Positions 34,376 through 43,973 of a stretch of 64,000 nucleotides of DNA are shown here, piece by piece. The DNA is taken from the NCBI RefSeq assembly GCF_048541825.1, contig NZ_CP183332.1:1302001-1366000 (forward strand), read 5' to 3'. The notes beneath the pieces are model-generated. The model did no database searches. It saw nothing but the letters and a program-made list of their open reading frames with translations, and had not been told where the DNA came from. How positions within the stretch are numbered: the stretch's first letter is position 1; every line of letters starts with the position of its first letter. The position numbers and the translations under genes were made by a program. The stretch is from Caulobacter sp048541825. GTDB lineage: Bacteria > Pseudomonadota > Alphaproteobacteria > Caulobacterales > Caulobacteraceae.

Positions 34376-36253
34376 TCAGCGGGCCGGTTCGTCCAGCCAT
34401 GCGGCGACCCAGAACAAGGGCGCGTTCCAGTTGATGGCCACCTCGTTCTGGGTGAAGGCGCGATAGTCGTCGGTCCAGCAGGTCTGGGGTGCGCACTGGC
34501 CTTTCATGTCCTTGGCCACAGGGTCGCTCATGTTGGTCGAGTTTGGGCCGCCCGAGATCACGCCGGGGGGCGGGGCGGGATAGCGGGCGTCGGCCTGATG
34601 CGCCCAGAAACGGTGGTGCGGATTGCGCATCGGTCGCGCGCCATGGCCGGTGACGAACGAGCGATCCAGAGGATTGCGGCCCAGGACCCAGTCCATGGCG
34701 TCCACCGCGCCGTCGCGATAGGCGGCCTTGCCCGTAAAGTCGGCGGCCAGGGCCAGCACCATGGCGCGGTTCAGCACCGACGAGGTCGAGCCCCACGGAT
34801 AGCCCTTGGGCGCATAGGGCAGGGCGTAGCCCTGTGTGGCGCCGTCTTCCAGATAGCGATCGGCGCTGGCGGCCAGATTGGCGCGCGCCGTGGCCATCTC
34901 GGCGGGCTTCAGACCATTGGGCGCCAGCGCCAGGGTCACGGTTCCCAGCGCGCCCACCGAGGGCCAACCAATGTCGCCGCTCGGTTTGCCGCCAGCAGAG
35001 GGCCCGGCCAGGAACAGCGGCGAGGCGCGCAGGGCGGTCTCGTATTCGGCAACGCCGGTCGTGGCGTATAGCTCTGCGGCGGCCCAGTAGAACTCGTCCT
35101 CCACATTGCCGTCGCCATAGCCGCCGCTGCCGGTAAAGGCGCCCAGGGCATAGACCTCGGAGTTGCGCCGGGCGGCGGCGTAGGCGCGCCGGGCGACATC
35201 CAGGCAGCGGGCCGAGAAGGCCGGATCGATGGTCTTCCAGATCCGCGCGGCCTGGGCCGCCGTGGCGGCCAGGTTCAGGGTGGCGGCGGTGGTGGGGTGA
35301 TAGAGGTAGCGGACTTCCTTGTCGTCGGCCGGCGCCGTGGGCAGGGCGGTCCAGCGCTCATCGGCCAGGCGCTGATGGGCCATGCCCGAGGCGTCCAGAT
35401 CCGTCAGGACCAGTCGGCCGGTCGGGCCGACCTGTTGATGGCCGACGGGCAGGGCCAGGGTCTTGCCGGCGGGAACCTGCATGGCCAGCAGGAAATCCAT
35501 CTCCCAGCGGGCTTCATCCAGCAGGTCGGAGACGCCGTTGGCGTTCTCGGGAATCTTGCCTCTGCCATCGGCGAAGGCGGCCAGGGTCGAGGCCTTGCCC
35601 AGCACGACGGCGCGTTCGTGGGCATTCAGCAGGGTCCAGACCGAAATGCCGCCATTGACGACGTACTTGCCGTGGTCGCCCGCGTCGTACCAGCCCCGGC
35701 TGAGGTCCAGCGTGTAGTCGCAGCCGGCCCAGACCTGGCCGCGCTCGTCGGCCTTGTTGAAGCAGGTTGCCCTGTCGAGGGCGTGGCCGGCCGGACGGGC
35801 CAGGTCGGGGCGCTGAACGAAGCGCGCCTCGATCGGAATGCTGGCGCGGTTCTGGTAGAAGAAGCCCAGGGCGTCCGCTTTCAGCGCGCCATAGAGGCGC
35901 CCGGCGATGGCGAAGGGCCGGCTCTGGGCCACGCCGACGCTGAGGCGATAGCCGTCGCCCGAACCCTTGAAGTCGCTGAAATCGATCTGGTGGACATGGT
36001 CGCCTGAGGCGGCGTCGGCGCCGAATACTTTGGTCTGGCCGCTGGCCACGCTCGCGCCCCTGGCGTCGCGCAGGGTCCAGGCCATGGGGCTCGTTGAGGG
36101 ATCGGCCAGGATGGCGCGCTTGGGACCTGCCGTCTCGACGCCCAGCTGGTTGAGGCGGATCGGCCCCGCGGCGTCCTCGGCCCGGGCGCTTGCGCCAAAG
36201 GCGAGGGTCAGGGCGATGGCCGTCAGGGCCCTGTTGATCCGGGTCATGCGCAT
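34376..36253 (-). CDS. Glycoside hydrolase family 9 (cellulase-like)
   Basis: A 625-residue exported hydrolase of beta-1,4-glucans or related polymers. A signal peptide (residues 1-25, SARAEDAAG) leads to an N-terminal Ig-like CelD_N domain (LNQLGVETAGPKRAIL to about 110), then the (alpha/alpha)6 barrel. GH9 catalytic landmarks are present: GWYDAGDHGKYVVNGG with the acidic base pair, FVTGHGARPMRNPHHRFW with the substrate histidine and arginine, and NEVAINWNAPLFW with the acid glutamate. A type B esterase gene follows upstream on the same strand. Confidence 0.92.
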   Translation of the reverse strand: MRMTRINRALTAIALTLAFGASARAEDAAGPIRLNQLGVETAGPKRAILADPSTSPMAWTLRDARGASVASGQTKVFGADAASGDHVHQIDFSDFKGSGDGYRLSVGVAQSRPFAIAGRLYGALKADALGFFYQNRASIPIEARFVQRPDLARPAGHALDRATCFNKADERGQVWAGCDYTLDLSRGWYDAGDHGKYVVNGGISVWTLLNAHERAVVLGKASTLAAFADGRGKIPENANGVSDLLDEARWEMDFLLAMQVPAGKTLALPVGHQQVGPTGRLVLTDLDASGMAHQRLADERWTALPTAPADDKEVRYLYHPTTAATLNLAATAAQAARIWKTIDPAFSARCLDVARRAYAAARRNSEVYALGAFTGSGGYGDGNVEDEFYWAAAELYATTGVAEYETALRASPLFLAGPSAGGKPSGDIGWPSVGALGTVTLALAPNGLKPAEMATARANLAASADRYLEDGATQGYALPYAPKGYPWGSTSSVLNRAMVLALAADFTGKAAYRDGAVDAMDWVLGRNPLDRSFVTGHGARPMRNPHHRFWAHQADARYPAPPPGVISGGPNSTNMSDPVAKDMKGQCAPQTCWTDDYRAFTQNEVAINWNAPLFWVAAWLDEPAR

Positions 36254-36343
36254 CTTCCCTGCTTTCCGACGCGTCGTGCCCGCGCGTTTTCAGGCCCAGA
36301 TTAGTGTAAATTTGACAGCGTTGTCACTAGCGAATTTTGCCGC

Positions 36344-37906
36344 TCAGCGCCGGGCGCGGCGTGCCTCGGCCTGCAGAAACTTCAGGCGGGGCTGGTCGTC
36401 ATCGGCGATGACGCGGGTGTCGGCGTCGATGATCAACTTCCGCGCGTCACCTTCGGGATCATACACCGGCCAGAGGGGCAGGCCGGGGCCGTTGGGATCG
36501 CCCGTCTTCACGAAATTGGCCCAGTAGGACGACATCACGTCGGCCACGCGGCGGTCGGTGTCGTCAACGCTCCAGGCCCCGCCATTGTCTGGATGGTTGA
36601 ACACATAGACGATCTCGGCCGAGTGGAACGCGCCCAGCGACTGGCCGCGATTGCCCTCGCCGAACCATCCGTCGGGCGTTTTTGGCGCGTGATCGAAGCG
36701 GAAGGCATAGACCGGCGCCTTGCCGGTTCGGGTCTGGGCCACGGCCCATGACCAGGTCGGCAGGCTCATCCAGGCGTCGCCGGCGAAGTTGATCCGTGAG
36801 CGGATCATATGGTCGGGCGTGTCGTGGGGATAGAGTTTCGCCGCCTCGGCCGCGCTGTCGCCGAAGGTCAGTTTCAGCGCCTCGGGCAGGGTGCGGCCGG
36901 CAAAGACCCCGGCTTCCAGCAGGCTGCCTTCATCACGGTTCCAGCCGACCAGCAGGGGCACGTCGCTTTGCTGCCCGGCGGCGAAGATCTCGGCCGCGCG
37001 CCTTGGCAGGATCCATCCGTCGAGGATCGGGCGGAAGGTCAGGCGCGCGGTCGGCGCGGTCACGGCCTCAAGGATCTGTTCGGTGGAGCGTCGGCGCATG
37101 GCCGCCAGGCTGTCGTCGCCCAGGGCGCGACCAAGGGCCAGGCCGTTAGCCTCACCCATCGCGAGGGTCTCGTCCCTGCCCAGGGTCCCGAAGGCCGAGC
37201 CGCTCTCGCCGATGGCTTGCTGGAACAGGCCCCGGGCCTGGGGCGAGGCCATCAGCCGGCTGACGGCGTCCGATCCCGCCGATTCGCCGGCGATGGTCAC
37301 CCGGTCGGGGTCGCCGCCCAGCAGGGCGATATTGGCCTGCACCCAGCGCAGGGCCGCGATCATGTCGGCCAGGGCCTGGTCGCCGCTGGCCCTGTTGGGC
37401 GACTCGCGGGTCAGCGCCGGATGGGCCAGGAAGCCGAAGGCGCCCAGGCGATAGTTGATGGTCACCACCACCACGCCCTTTTTCGCCAGGGCGACGCCGT
37501 CGTGGCGTGGCTCGGCGCCGGAGCCCACGCCATAGCCACCGCCATGGATCCAGAAGAACACCGGCAACGCCTCGCGCGGCTTGGCCGGGCTCCAGACGTT
37601 CAGATACAGGCAGTCCTCCGACATCGAGGGGGTGTAGGGGTCGATGTCGCTATAGACCTTGGGCTGGGCGCAGTTGGGCCCGAACCGGTCCGTCGCTCGC
37701 TCGCCCTTCCAGGCGACTACCGGCGCCGGCGGCTTCCAGCGCAAGGCGCCGACCGGCGGGGCGGCGTAGGGCAAGCCCTTCCAGGCCCTGATCCCGTCAG
37801 AGTCGGCCTTGGCCGGGACCAGCTTGCCGCCGGTGACATGCTGGGCGTGGGCGCCGGTCGCCAGCGCTGTCAGGGTCAGGGCAAGAAGGACGGCGCGAAG
37901 GGGCAT
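36344..37906 (-). CDS. Type B carboxylesterase
   Basis: A 520-residue exported esterase. The signal peptide (LRAVLLALTLTALATGAHAQ) makes ATG 37906 the likely start, although the frame is open 22 codons further. The nucleophile is in VTIAGESAGSDAV, and SEDCLYLNVWSP and FFWIHGGGYGVGSG (oxyanion hole) are classic for the family. The glutamate/histidine partners lie in NRDEGSLLE and AFHSAEIVYVF. Paired with the GH9 gene (90 bp apart, same strand), it may remove acyl groups from plant polysaccharides; that link is inferred. Confidence 0.92.
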   Translation of the reverse strand: MPLRAVLLALTLTALATGAHAQHVTGGKLVPAKADSDGIRAWKGLPYAAPPVGALRWKPPAPVVAWKGERATDRFGPNCAQPKVYSDIDPYTPSMSEDCLYLNVWSPAKPREALPVFFWIHGGGYGVGSGAEPRHDGVALAKKGVVVVTINYRLGAFGFLAHPALTRESPNRASGDQALADMIAALRWVQANIALLGGDPDRVTIAGESAGSDAVSRLMASPQARGLFQQAIGESGSAFGTLGRDETLAMGEANGLALGRALGDDSLAAMRRRSTEQILEAVTAPTARLTFRPILDGWILPRRAAEIFAAGQQSDVPLLVGWNRDEGSLLEAGVFAGRTLPEALKLTFGDSAAEAAKLYPHDTPDHMIRSRINFAGDAWMSLPTWSWAVAQTRTGKAPVYAFRFDHAPKTPDGWFGEGNRGQSLGAFHSAEIVYVFNHPDNGGAWSVDDTDRRVADVMSSYWANFVKTGDPNGPGLPLWPVYDPEGDARKLIIDADTRVIADDDQPRLKFLQAEARRARR

Positions 37907-38024
37907 GCGGACGCTCACGGTTGGCGAGGGTCCAGATGAGCAGGGGGAAGCGCCGTTGTCACGCGCAACCAAAGCTTGTCAGTCCGGCGCACGTCGTGCG
38001 TGGCCGGGATGACCGCTCAAACGG

Positions 38025-39227
38025 CTAGACCCGTTCCACCACCATCGAGATGCCCTGGCCCACGCCGATGCACATGGTCGCCAGTCCATAGCGGGCCTTG
38101 CGGCGATGCAGCTCTTCAACCGCCGTCAGGGCCAGGCGGGCGCCGCTCATGCCCAGGGGATGGCCCAGGGCGATGGCGCCGCCATTGGGATTTACATGAT
38201 CGCCGTCGTCGGGCAGGCCCAGGGCGCGCAGCACCGCCAGCCCCTGGGCGGCGAAGGCCTCGTTCAGCTCGACCACGTCCATCTGGCCGATGGTCAGGCC
38301 CAGGCGCGCCAGCAGCTTCTGGGTCGACGGGGCCGGACCAAAGCCCATGATGCGCGGCGCGACGCCGGCGGCGGCCGAGCCGACGATGCGGGCGCGGGGC
38401 GTCAGGCCATGACGCTTGATCGCCTCTTCCGAGGCGATGATCAGCGCCGCCGCGCCGTCATTGACGCCCGAGGCGTTGCCGGCGGTGATGGTGCCGTCCG
38501 GGCGGACGATGGGCTTGAGGGCCGACAGGGCCTCGATCGTGGTGGCGCGCGGGTGCTCGTCCTTGCTCACGACGACCGGGTCGCCCTTGCGCTGGGCGAT
38601 GCTGACCGAAACGATCTCGGCGTCGAAGCGGCCGCTGGCCTGGGCGGCGGCGGCGCGAGCCTGGCTGCGCAGGGCGAAGGCGTCCTGGTCGGCGCGGCTG
38701 ATGCCATAATCGTCGGCGACGTTCTCGGCCGTCTCGGGCATGGAATCCACGCCATAGGCCTTACGCATGGCCGGGTTCACAAACCGCCAGCCGATGGTGG
38801 TGTCGAAGATCTCGGCGTTGCGCGAGAAGGCGCTGTCGGCCTTGCCCATCACGAACGGCGCGCGGCTCATGCTCTCGACGCCGCCGGCGATCATCAGTTG
38901 GGCCTCGTCCGACTTGATGGCCCGCGCGGCCACCCCCACGGCGTCCAGGCCCGAGCCGCACAGGCGGTTGATGGTCGAGCCGGAGGCCTCGGCGCCCAGA
39001 CCCGCCAGCAGGGCGGCCATGCGGGCGACATTGCGGTTATCCTCGCCGGCCTGATTGGCGCAGCCCAGCACCACGTCGTCGACCAAGCTCCAGTCGACGC
39101 CGGGATTGCGCGCGAACAGGGCCCGCAAGGTTACCGCCGCCAGGTCATCGGCCCTGACCGACGCCAGGGCTCCGGCATAGCGGCCGATGGGGGTGCGGAT
39201 CGCGTCGCAGATGAAGGCTTCGGCCAT
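38025..39227 (-). CDS. Thiolase (acetyl-CoA acetyltransferase / 3-oxoadipyl-CoA thiolase)
   Basis: A 400-residue class II thiolase starting MAEAFICDAIRTPIGRYAG at ATG 39227. The nucleophilic cysteine lies in STINRLCGSGLDAVG near residue 90. The histidine is in GGAIALGHPLGMSGARL and the second cysteine in TMCIGVGQGISMV. The N-terminus and VLGCANQAGEDNRNVARMA resemble PcaF-type 3-oxoadipyl-CoA thiolases, but no other beta-ketoadipate gene is nearby, so general beta-oxidation is equally possible. Confidence 0.9.
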   Translation of the reverse strand: MAEAFICDAIRTPIGRYAGALASVRADDLAAVTLRALFARNPGVDWSLVDDVVLGCANQAGEDNRNVARMAALLAGLGAEASGSTINRLCGSGLDAVGVAARAIKSDEAQLMIAGGVESMSRAPFVMGKADSAFSRNAEIFDTTIGWRFVNPAMRKAYGVDSMPETAENVADDYGISRADQDAFALRSQARAAAAQASGRFDAEIVSVSIAQRKGDPVVVSKDEHPRATTIEALSALKPIVRPDGTITAGNASGVNDGAAALIIASEEAIKRHGLTPRARIVGSAAAGVAPRIMGFGPAPSTQKLLARLGLTIGQMDVVELNEAFAAQGLAVLRALGLPDDGDHVNPNGGAIALGHPLGMSGARLALTAVEELHRRKARYGLATMCIGVGQGISMVVERV

Positions 39228-39357
39228 GGCGGATCTCTCAAACGGCTGTTCGAGCCACCCTAGCGGCAGGGTCGGAACGATCAAGTCGGCCAATAGCTGG
39301 ACACCGGTGTCAGATCGCCTAGACCTGATCGCGAAGAGACATCCTGGGAGAGACGCC

Positions 39358-40920
39358 ATGATCAGCCGGCGCGACGTGATGGGCGGGGCCGTGGGCGGCG
39401 CGGCGCTGCTGGCGGCCGGGGGCGCACAGGCGGCCGGCGACGATGCGGCGCTCAAGGCGCTGCTCGACAAGCTGGCCAAGGGCGGACAGGCCGACCAGAA
39501 GCTGGCGACCCTGAGAGCCTTTTCCCCGACCACTCTGAGCCCCGCCGCGCGCCTGGACTATGACGCCGTGCAGTCGGCGTTCTCCATCGAGGACGAGACC
39601 GTCCGCCGCTTCCCGTTCGGCGCGGGCGCGACCTCGCCCTATGTCATGACCACCCGCTCGGGCGCCTGGCTGAAGGCCGTCGAAGCCGCGAAGTCGGGCG
39701 ACGCTGCCGCTGACACCGTCAGACGGCTGGACGCCGAGACTGCCCGTATCGCTGAAGACGCTGCCAAGGGCGTGATCTTGCCGGCCTTTGTGATCGACAA
39801 GGTCGCCGCGGGTCTCTCTGAAACCGCCGCAGCGGCCTCGGCCGCGCCCGATGTCGCCGCCGCCCTAGGCCGCCAGCGCGACGCTCTGATCGCCCTTCGC
39901 GCCAAGGCCGGCAAGGGGATCGGCGTCGGACGCTTCAAGGATGGCGAGGCCTATTACGCCCTGCTGCTGAACGCCGCGATGGGCGCAGAGATCACCCCGG
40001 GCCAAGCCTGGGATCGCGCCCATGCCGCCGCCAAGGCCCTGACCGCCCGCGCCGACACGCTGCTGAAGGCCCAGGGGATGAGCAAGGGCACGGTCGGCGC
40101 CCGTCTGGCCGCGCTCAGCCGCGACGAGCGCTGGCTCTACAGCGATGACGACGCCGGCCGCGACCGGCTGATCGCCGACATGAACGCCTGGCTGGCCAAG
40201 GCCGTGTCGCGCCTGCCGGTCTCGTTCGCCACGGTCGCGCCGGGCAGTCGCGCGGTCAGCATGAGCCGCATGACCCCCGCCGACGAAGCCGTCCGCCGTC
40301 AGGGCTATCGCGAGGCGCCGTCCTTCGACGGCGCAAGGCCAGGCGTCTATTACGCCGACCTCAACTCCATCCGCACCCGCCCCAGCTGGACCCTGCCCAG
40401 TGTCGTCCACCATGAGAGCGTGGCCGGCCACATGGTGCAGATGCCGCTGGAGGAACGCTCCGGCGCCCATCCGCTGCGCACCCGCCTGGCTTTCCCGGGG
40501 TTCTTCGAAGGCTGGGCCATCTATGCCGAACAGCTGGCCGCCGAGGAGGGCGCCTTCGCGGGCGATCCGCTCGCGGAGCTGGGTTATCTCCAGTGGATGC
40601 TGTTCCGCGTCGGCCGCTTGCTGGCCGATCTTGGGATCCACCTGAAGGGCTGGAGCGTCGAGAAGACCACGGCCTTCCTCAATGACCTGCAGGGCCCGCC
40701 GCCGGTGTTCTCGCCCGTCTCGCAAGGCATCGAACGCATCGCCATCGGCCCGGCCGCCTCGGCGGGGCAGGGGCTGGCCTGGCTGGAACTGGTCCGCCTG
40801 CGCGAAGCGGCGCGCCAGCGGCGTGGGCCGGGCTTCGACATCCGGGCCTTCCACGACGCGGTGCTGCTCCCCGGGACCCTGCCGCTGTCGATGCTGCGGG
40901 CGCGGGTGCTGGGGGCGTAG
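39358..40920 (+). CDS. DUF885 family exported protein, probable metal hydrolase
   Basis: A 520-residue protein beginning with a twin-arginine signal (SRRDVMGGAVGGAALLAAGG), so probably Tat-exported. Its C-terminal half has the family landmarks HHESVAGHMVQ (an HExxxGH-like metal site) and GFFEGWAIYAEQLAAEEGAF (a downstream glutamate). These resemble a zinc peptidase arrangement of the COG4805 group, whose activity is not established. GGGAGAG precedes ATG 39358. It is divergent from the thiolase gene. Confidence 0.85.
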   Translation: MISRRDVMGGAVGGAALLAAGGAQAAGDDAALKALLDKLAKGGQADQKLATLRAFSPTTLSPAARLDYDAVQSAFSIEDETVRRFPFGAGATSPYVMTTRSGAWLKAVEAAKSGDAAADTVRRLDAETARIAEDAAKGVILPAFVIDKVAAGLSETAAAASAAPDVAAALGRQRDALIALRAKAGKGIGVGRFKDGEAYYALLLNAAMGAEITPGQAWDRAHAAAKALTARADTLLKAQGMSKGTVGARLAALSRDERWLYSDDDAGRDRLIADMNAWLAKAVSRLPVSFATVAPGSRAVSMSRMTPADEAVRRQGYREAPSFDGARPGVYYADLNSIRTRPSWTLPSVVHHESVAGHMVQMPLEERSGAHPLRTRLAFPGFFEGWAIYAEQLAAEEGAFAGDPLAELGYLQWMLFRVGRLLADLGIHLKGWSVEKTTAFLNDLQGPPPVFSPVSQGIERIAIGPAASAGQGLAWLELVRLREAARQRRGPGFDIRAFHDAVLLPGTLPLSMLRARVLGA

Positions 40921-40953
40921 GCGCGGGGACCGGCGTGTTACGCCAGTCTCGCC

Positions 40954-41892
40954 TCAGTGCTTGCCGCGATCGCGTCCGAAGTTCGGCTCGGCGCTTTCCT
41001 GGCCGGCCGCCACGATGCCGCGACGGATGGCCCGGGTGCGGGTGAAGTGGCTGTGCAGGGTGTCGGCGTCGCCCCAGCGGATGGCGCGGCTCATGGCCTG
41101 CAGGTCCTCGGTGAAGCGGCCCAGCATCTCCAGCACCGCGTCCTTGTTGGCGATGAAGATGTCGCGCCACATGGTCGGGTCGCTGGCGGCGATGCGGGTG
41201 AAGTCGCGGAAGCCCGAGGCCGAGAACTTGATGACCTCGCTCTCGGTGACGTTCTCCAGATCGGCCGCGCTGCCAACGATGGTGTAGGCGATCAGGTGGG
41301 GCAGGTGGCTGACGACGGCCAGCACCAGGTCATGATGCTTGTCGTCCATCAGCTCGACCTGGGCGCCGAACGCGCGCCACAAGGCCGACAGCTGGGCCAC
41401 GGCGGCGGCGTAGCGCTCGTCGTCGCTCTCGAACGGCGTCAGGATCGTCCAGCGGTTCTCGAACAGCTCGGCGAAGCCGGCGTCGGGACCCGACTGCTCG
41501 GTGCCGGCGATCGGGTGGCCGGGAATGGCGAAGATCTTGGAGATGTCCTGGCCGCGGAAGGCCTCGGCGACATTGGCCTTGGTCGAGCCGACATCGGTCA
41601 GGGTGGCGCCGGGCTTCATGGCCGGGATCACCAGGCCGGCCAGTTCAGGGACCGACAGCACCGGGGTGGCGATGACGACCAGGTCGGCGTCACGCACCGC
41701 CTCGGCGATATCGCCCGTCACATGGTCGGCGATGCCCAGCGCGATCACCCGGGCCCGGTGAGCCTCGCTGGCGTCGGCCACGGTGATCTCACTGACCACG
41801 CCGTGGGCGCGGGCCGCGCGGATCACCGAACCGCCGATCAGGCCGCAGCCGATCACGGTCATCTTGGGATAGAGGATACCGGGCTTGGACAT
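40954..41892 (-). CDS. tyrC: Prephenate/arogenate dehydrogenase
   Basis: NAD(P)-dependent dehydrogenase of tyrosine synthesis, 312 residues. The Rossmann motif is VIGCGLIGGSVIRAAR. Active-site blocks are AIPGHPIAGTEQSGPDAG and LAVVSHLPHLIAYTIV, typical of TyrA/TyrC enzymes. ATG 41892 shares its A with the TGA stop of the aminotransferase gene (TGATG), giving strong coupling. Whether prephenate or arogenate is preferred cannot be decided. It is the last gene of the aromatic set. Confidence 0.92.
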   Translation of the reverse strand: MSKPGILYPKMTVIGCGLIGGSVIRAARAHGVVSEITVADASEAHRARVIALGIADHVTGDIAEAVRDADLVVIATPVLSVPELAGLVIPAMKPGATLTDVGSTKANVAEAFRGQDISKIFAIPGHPIAGTEQSGPDAGFAELFENRWTILTPFESDDERYAAAVAQLSALWRAFGAQVELMDDKHHDLVLAVVSHLPHLIAYTIVGSAADLENVTESEVIKFSASGFRDFTRIAASDPTMWRDIFIANKDAVLEMLGRFTEDLQAMSRAIRWGDADTLHSHFTRTRAIRRGIVAAGQESAEPNFGRDRGKH

Positions 41893-43013
41893 CAGCGACC
41901 CACGAACTGCGTCAGCAAATCCACTACGGCGCGGTTGTGCTCTTCCAGGCCGATGGTGATGCGGATGGCGTCGGGCAGGCCGTAATTGCCGACGGCGCGG
42001 ACCAGATAGCCCTTGGACGCCAGGAATTCCTCGGCCTCGCGGGCGGTCTTGCCCGGAACGTTGGGGAAGTTGACCAGCACGAAATTGGCCGCCGAGGGCG
42101 TCACCTCCAGACCAAGCCCGCCCAGCTGCTGGGCCAGGAACGGCCGCCACTGCTCGACCAGGGCCACGGAGCGGGCCTGGAATTCGAGGTCGGTCAGGGC
42201 GGCGATGGCCGCCTCCTGACCGGGGATCGAGGTGTTGAACGGCGGACGGATGCGCTCGATCGGCTCGATGATCCCGGCCGGTCCATAGCCCCAGCCGACC
42301 CGCAGGCCGCCAAGGCCGTGGATCTTGGAAAAGGTGCGGGTGACGATGACGTTTTGCGCCGTACGGGCCAGGTCCAGGCCATCCTCAAAGCGCGGATCGG
42401 TAGCGAACTCGGCATAGGCGCCGTCCAGCACCAGCACCACCGACGGCGGGATGGCGGCATGCAGCGCCCGGATTTCCTCGCCGGTCAGCCAGGTGCCGGT
42501 CGGGTTGGCGGGGTTGGCGATGAACACCAGCCGGGTGCGCTCGTCGATGCACTTGACCACTTCGTCGGCGTCAATGCGCTGGTTCGGCTCCTTGGCCATC
42601 CGCACCTCGCCCTGACAGGCGCGGGCCCCGATGGCGTAGGCGGCGAAGCCGTGCTCGCCCTGGACGATGTTGTCGCCGGGCTCGAGATAGACCTGGCACA
42701 GCAGGGCGAAGATCTCGTCGCTGCCGTCGCCGAAGGTCAGGCGTTCGGGCTCCAGCCTGTAGCGCTCGGCCACGGCGGCGCGCAGGCCGCTGGCCTTGCC
42801 ATCGGGATAGAGATGCAGGCGGTCGACGGCGGCGCGATAGGCGTCCTTGGCCGCGTCGCTGCAGCCTAGGATATTCTCGTTGCTCGACAGCTTCACCGGA
42901 TGGGCGATGCCCTCGATCTTCGATTTGCCGCCGACATAGGCGTGGATATCCATGATGCCCGGCTTGGGCATGGGAAGCGGCGCGGCGAAGCGGTCGGAGG
43001 CGGGAGCGGTCAT
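41892..43013 (-). CDS. hisC: Histidinol-phosphate/aromatic aminotransferase
   Basis: A 373-residue class I/II PLP aminotransferase. The cofactor lysine is in VTRTFSKIHGLGGLRVGWGY. VKLSSNENILGCS near residue 40 and VFIANPANPTGTWL near 165 are typical of HisC. Its place between chorismate mutase and TyrA-type genes suggests aromatic amino-acid transamination as its job, possibly besides histidine synthesis. It overlaps tyrC by 1 bp and lies 45 bp after the chorismate mutase stop. Confidence 0.9.
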   Translation of the reverse strand: MTAPASDRFAAPLPMPKPGIMDIHAYVGGKSKIEGIAHPVKLSSNENILGCSDAAKDAYRAAVDRLHLYPDGKASGLRAAVAERYRLEPERLTFGDGSDEIFALLCQVYLEPGDNIVQGEHGFAAYAIGARACQGEVRMAKEPNQRIDADEVVKCIDERTRLVFIANPANPTGTWLTGEEIRALHAAIPPSVVLVLDGAYAEFATDPRFEDGLDLARTAQNVIVTRTFSKIHGLGGLRVGWGYGPAGIIEPIERIRPPFNTSIPGQEAAIAALTDLEFQARSVALVEQWRPFLAQQLGGLGLEVTPSAANFVLVNFPNVPGKTAREAEEFLASKGYLVRAVGNYGLPDAIRITIGLEEHNRAVVDLLTQFVGR

Positions 43014-43058
43014 CTTGGAACTCAGTCTGAACTGGCCGTCGTCTTACACGTCGCCCGC

Positions 43059-43859
43059 TTAAACGTCGAACGGCGTGGGCGAAGCCCCGATGACGCCGGT
43101 CAGCTTGCCGGGGGCTTGGGCCAGGCGCGCGTCATTGACCTGAAAGAAGCCCGACAGCGAAAACAGCTTCAGCCCGCCGGACTCGGCCAGGGGCTCGGCG
43201 GCGACGCCGCTGGGGCTCAGGGCCTCGACGATGGCGGCAGCGCTCTTGGGCGAATCGGTGACCCAGAAGGTCTGGTCGCCGCCGGTGGGCTCGACCTCGA
43301 CCTCGGCTACGGCCAGGGCGGCTTGCGGCCCCCAACGGTTCAGGCAGGGCAGGGCGGCGAAGATCTTCAGCTTGGGTTCCGCCAGCAGGCGGCCCCACCA
43401 GTTGCTGTCCGGCGTCAGGGCGAGAACGCCGACGCCCCAGGGCGTTTTGGCGGCGGCCAGCACGTCCTTGGCTTCGGTCATGACCTGCATGCGCGGCGCG
43501 GTTCCGAACCGCAGGCGGGTCAGCTCGACGGCGCGGGTCGGATCCTTCCCGCCCCAGACGGCCAGGTGATACGGGCCCTGGCGGGCCAGGTTGTCGCTCA
43601 TCACCTCGCGCCAGACGCGGATGATCAGGGCGTCGTTGGCGGCGGTGCGCGGGGCGGCCAGCAGCTTGCGGATGACCAGGGCCTCACGGCCGGGACGCAG
43701 GCCAAAGCCCGTATCGCCCGCCGCGCGCTTGGCCGCCGCGACGGCGCCGGCCAGGGCGGCCCGCTCGTCCAGCAGCTTCAGCAGTTCACCATCAATGGCG
43801 TCCAGTCGCCATCGGACCTCGTCGAGAGACGGAGGCGCGTCGGCCGCGTCGGTACCCAT
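43059..43859 (-). CDS. Chorismate mutase with PDT-like C-terminal domain
   Basis: A 266-residue protein. Residues about 12-95 form an AroQ-type chorismate mutase (LDEVRWRLDAIDGELLKLLD, RAALAGAVAAAK, REALVIRKLL). The remaining 170 residues are not part of that fold. They contain LAVWGGKDPTRAVE, GVGVLALTPDSNWWGRLLAE and GGLKLFSLSGFFQV, faintly like the body and regulatory end of prephenate dehydratase, but the catalytic TRF motif was not seen. It leads the set with hisC and tyrC. ATG 43859 is preferred for length. Confidence 0.85.
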   Translation of the reverse strand: MGTDAADAPPSLDEVRWRLDAIDGELLKLLDERAALAGAVAAAKRAAGDTGFGLRPGREALVIRKLLAAPRTAANDALIIRVWREVMSDNLARQGPYHLAVWGGKDPTRAVELTRLRFGTAPRMQVMTEAKDVLAAAKTPWGVGVLALTPDSNWWGRLLAEPKLKIFAALPCLNRWGPQAALAVAEVEVEPTGGDQTFWVTDSPKSAAAIVEALSPSGVAAEPLAESGGLKLFSLSGFFQVNDARLAQAPGKLTGVIGASPTPFDV

Positions 43860-43973
43860 GTTTATCCCCGAAATTGGAGGCCGGACCATAGTCCTTGCCG
43901 CCGCCGGTGCAATAGCTGGCGTTCACGGCAAGAAACTTGCGCGTCTCCCGCCAGAGCTTCGCCTGGCCGATGC

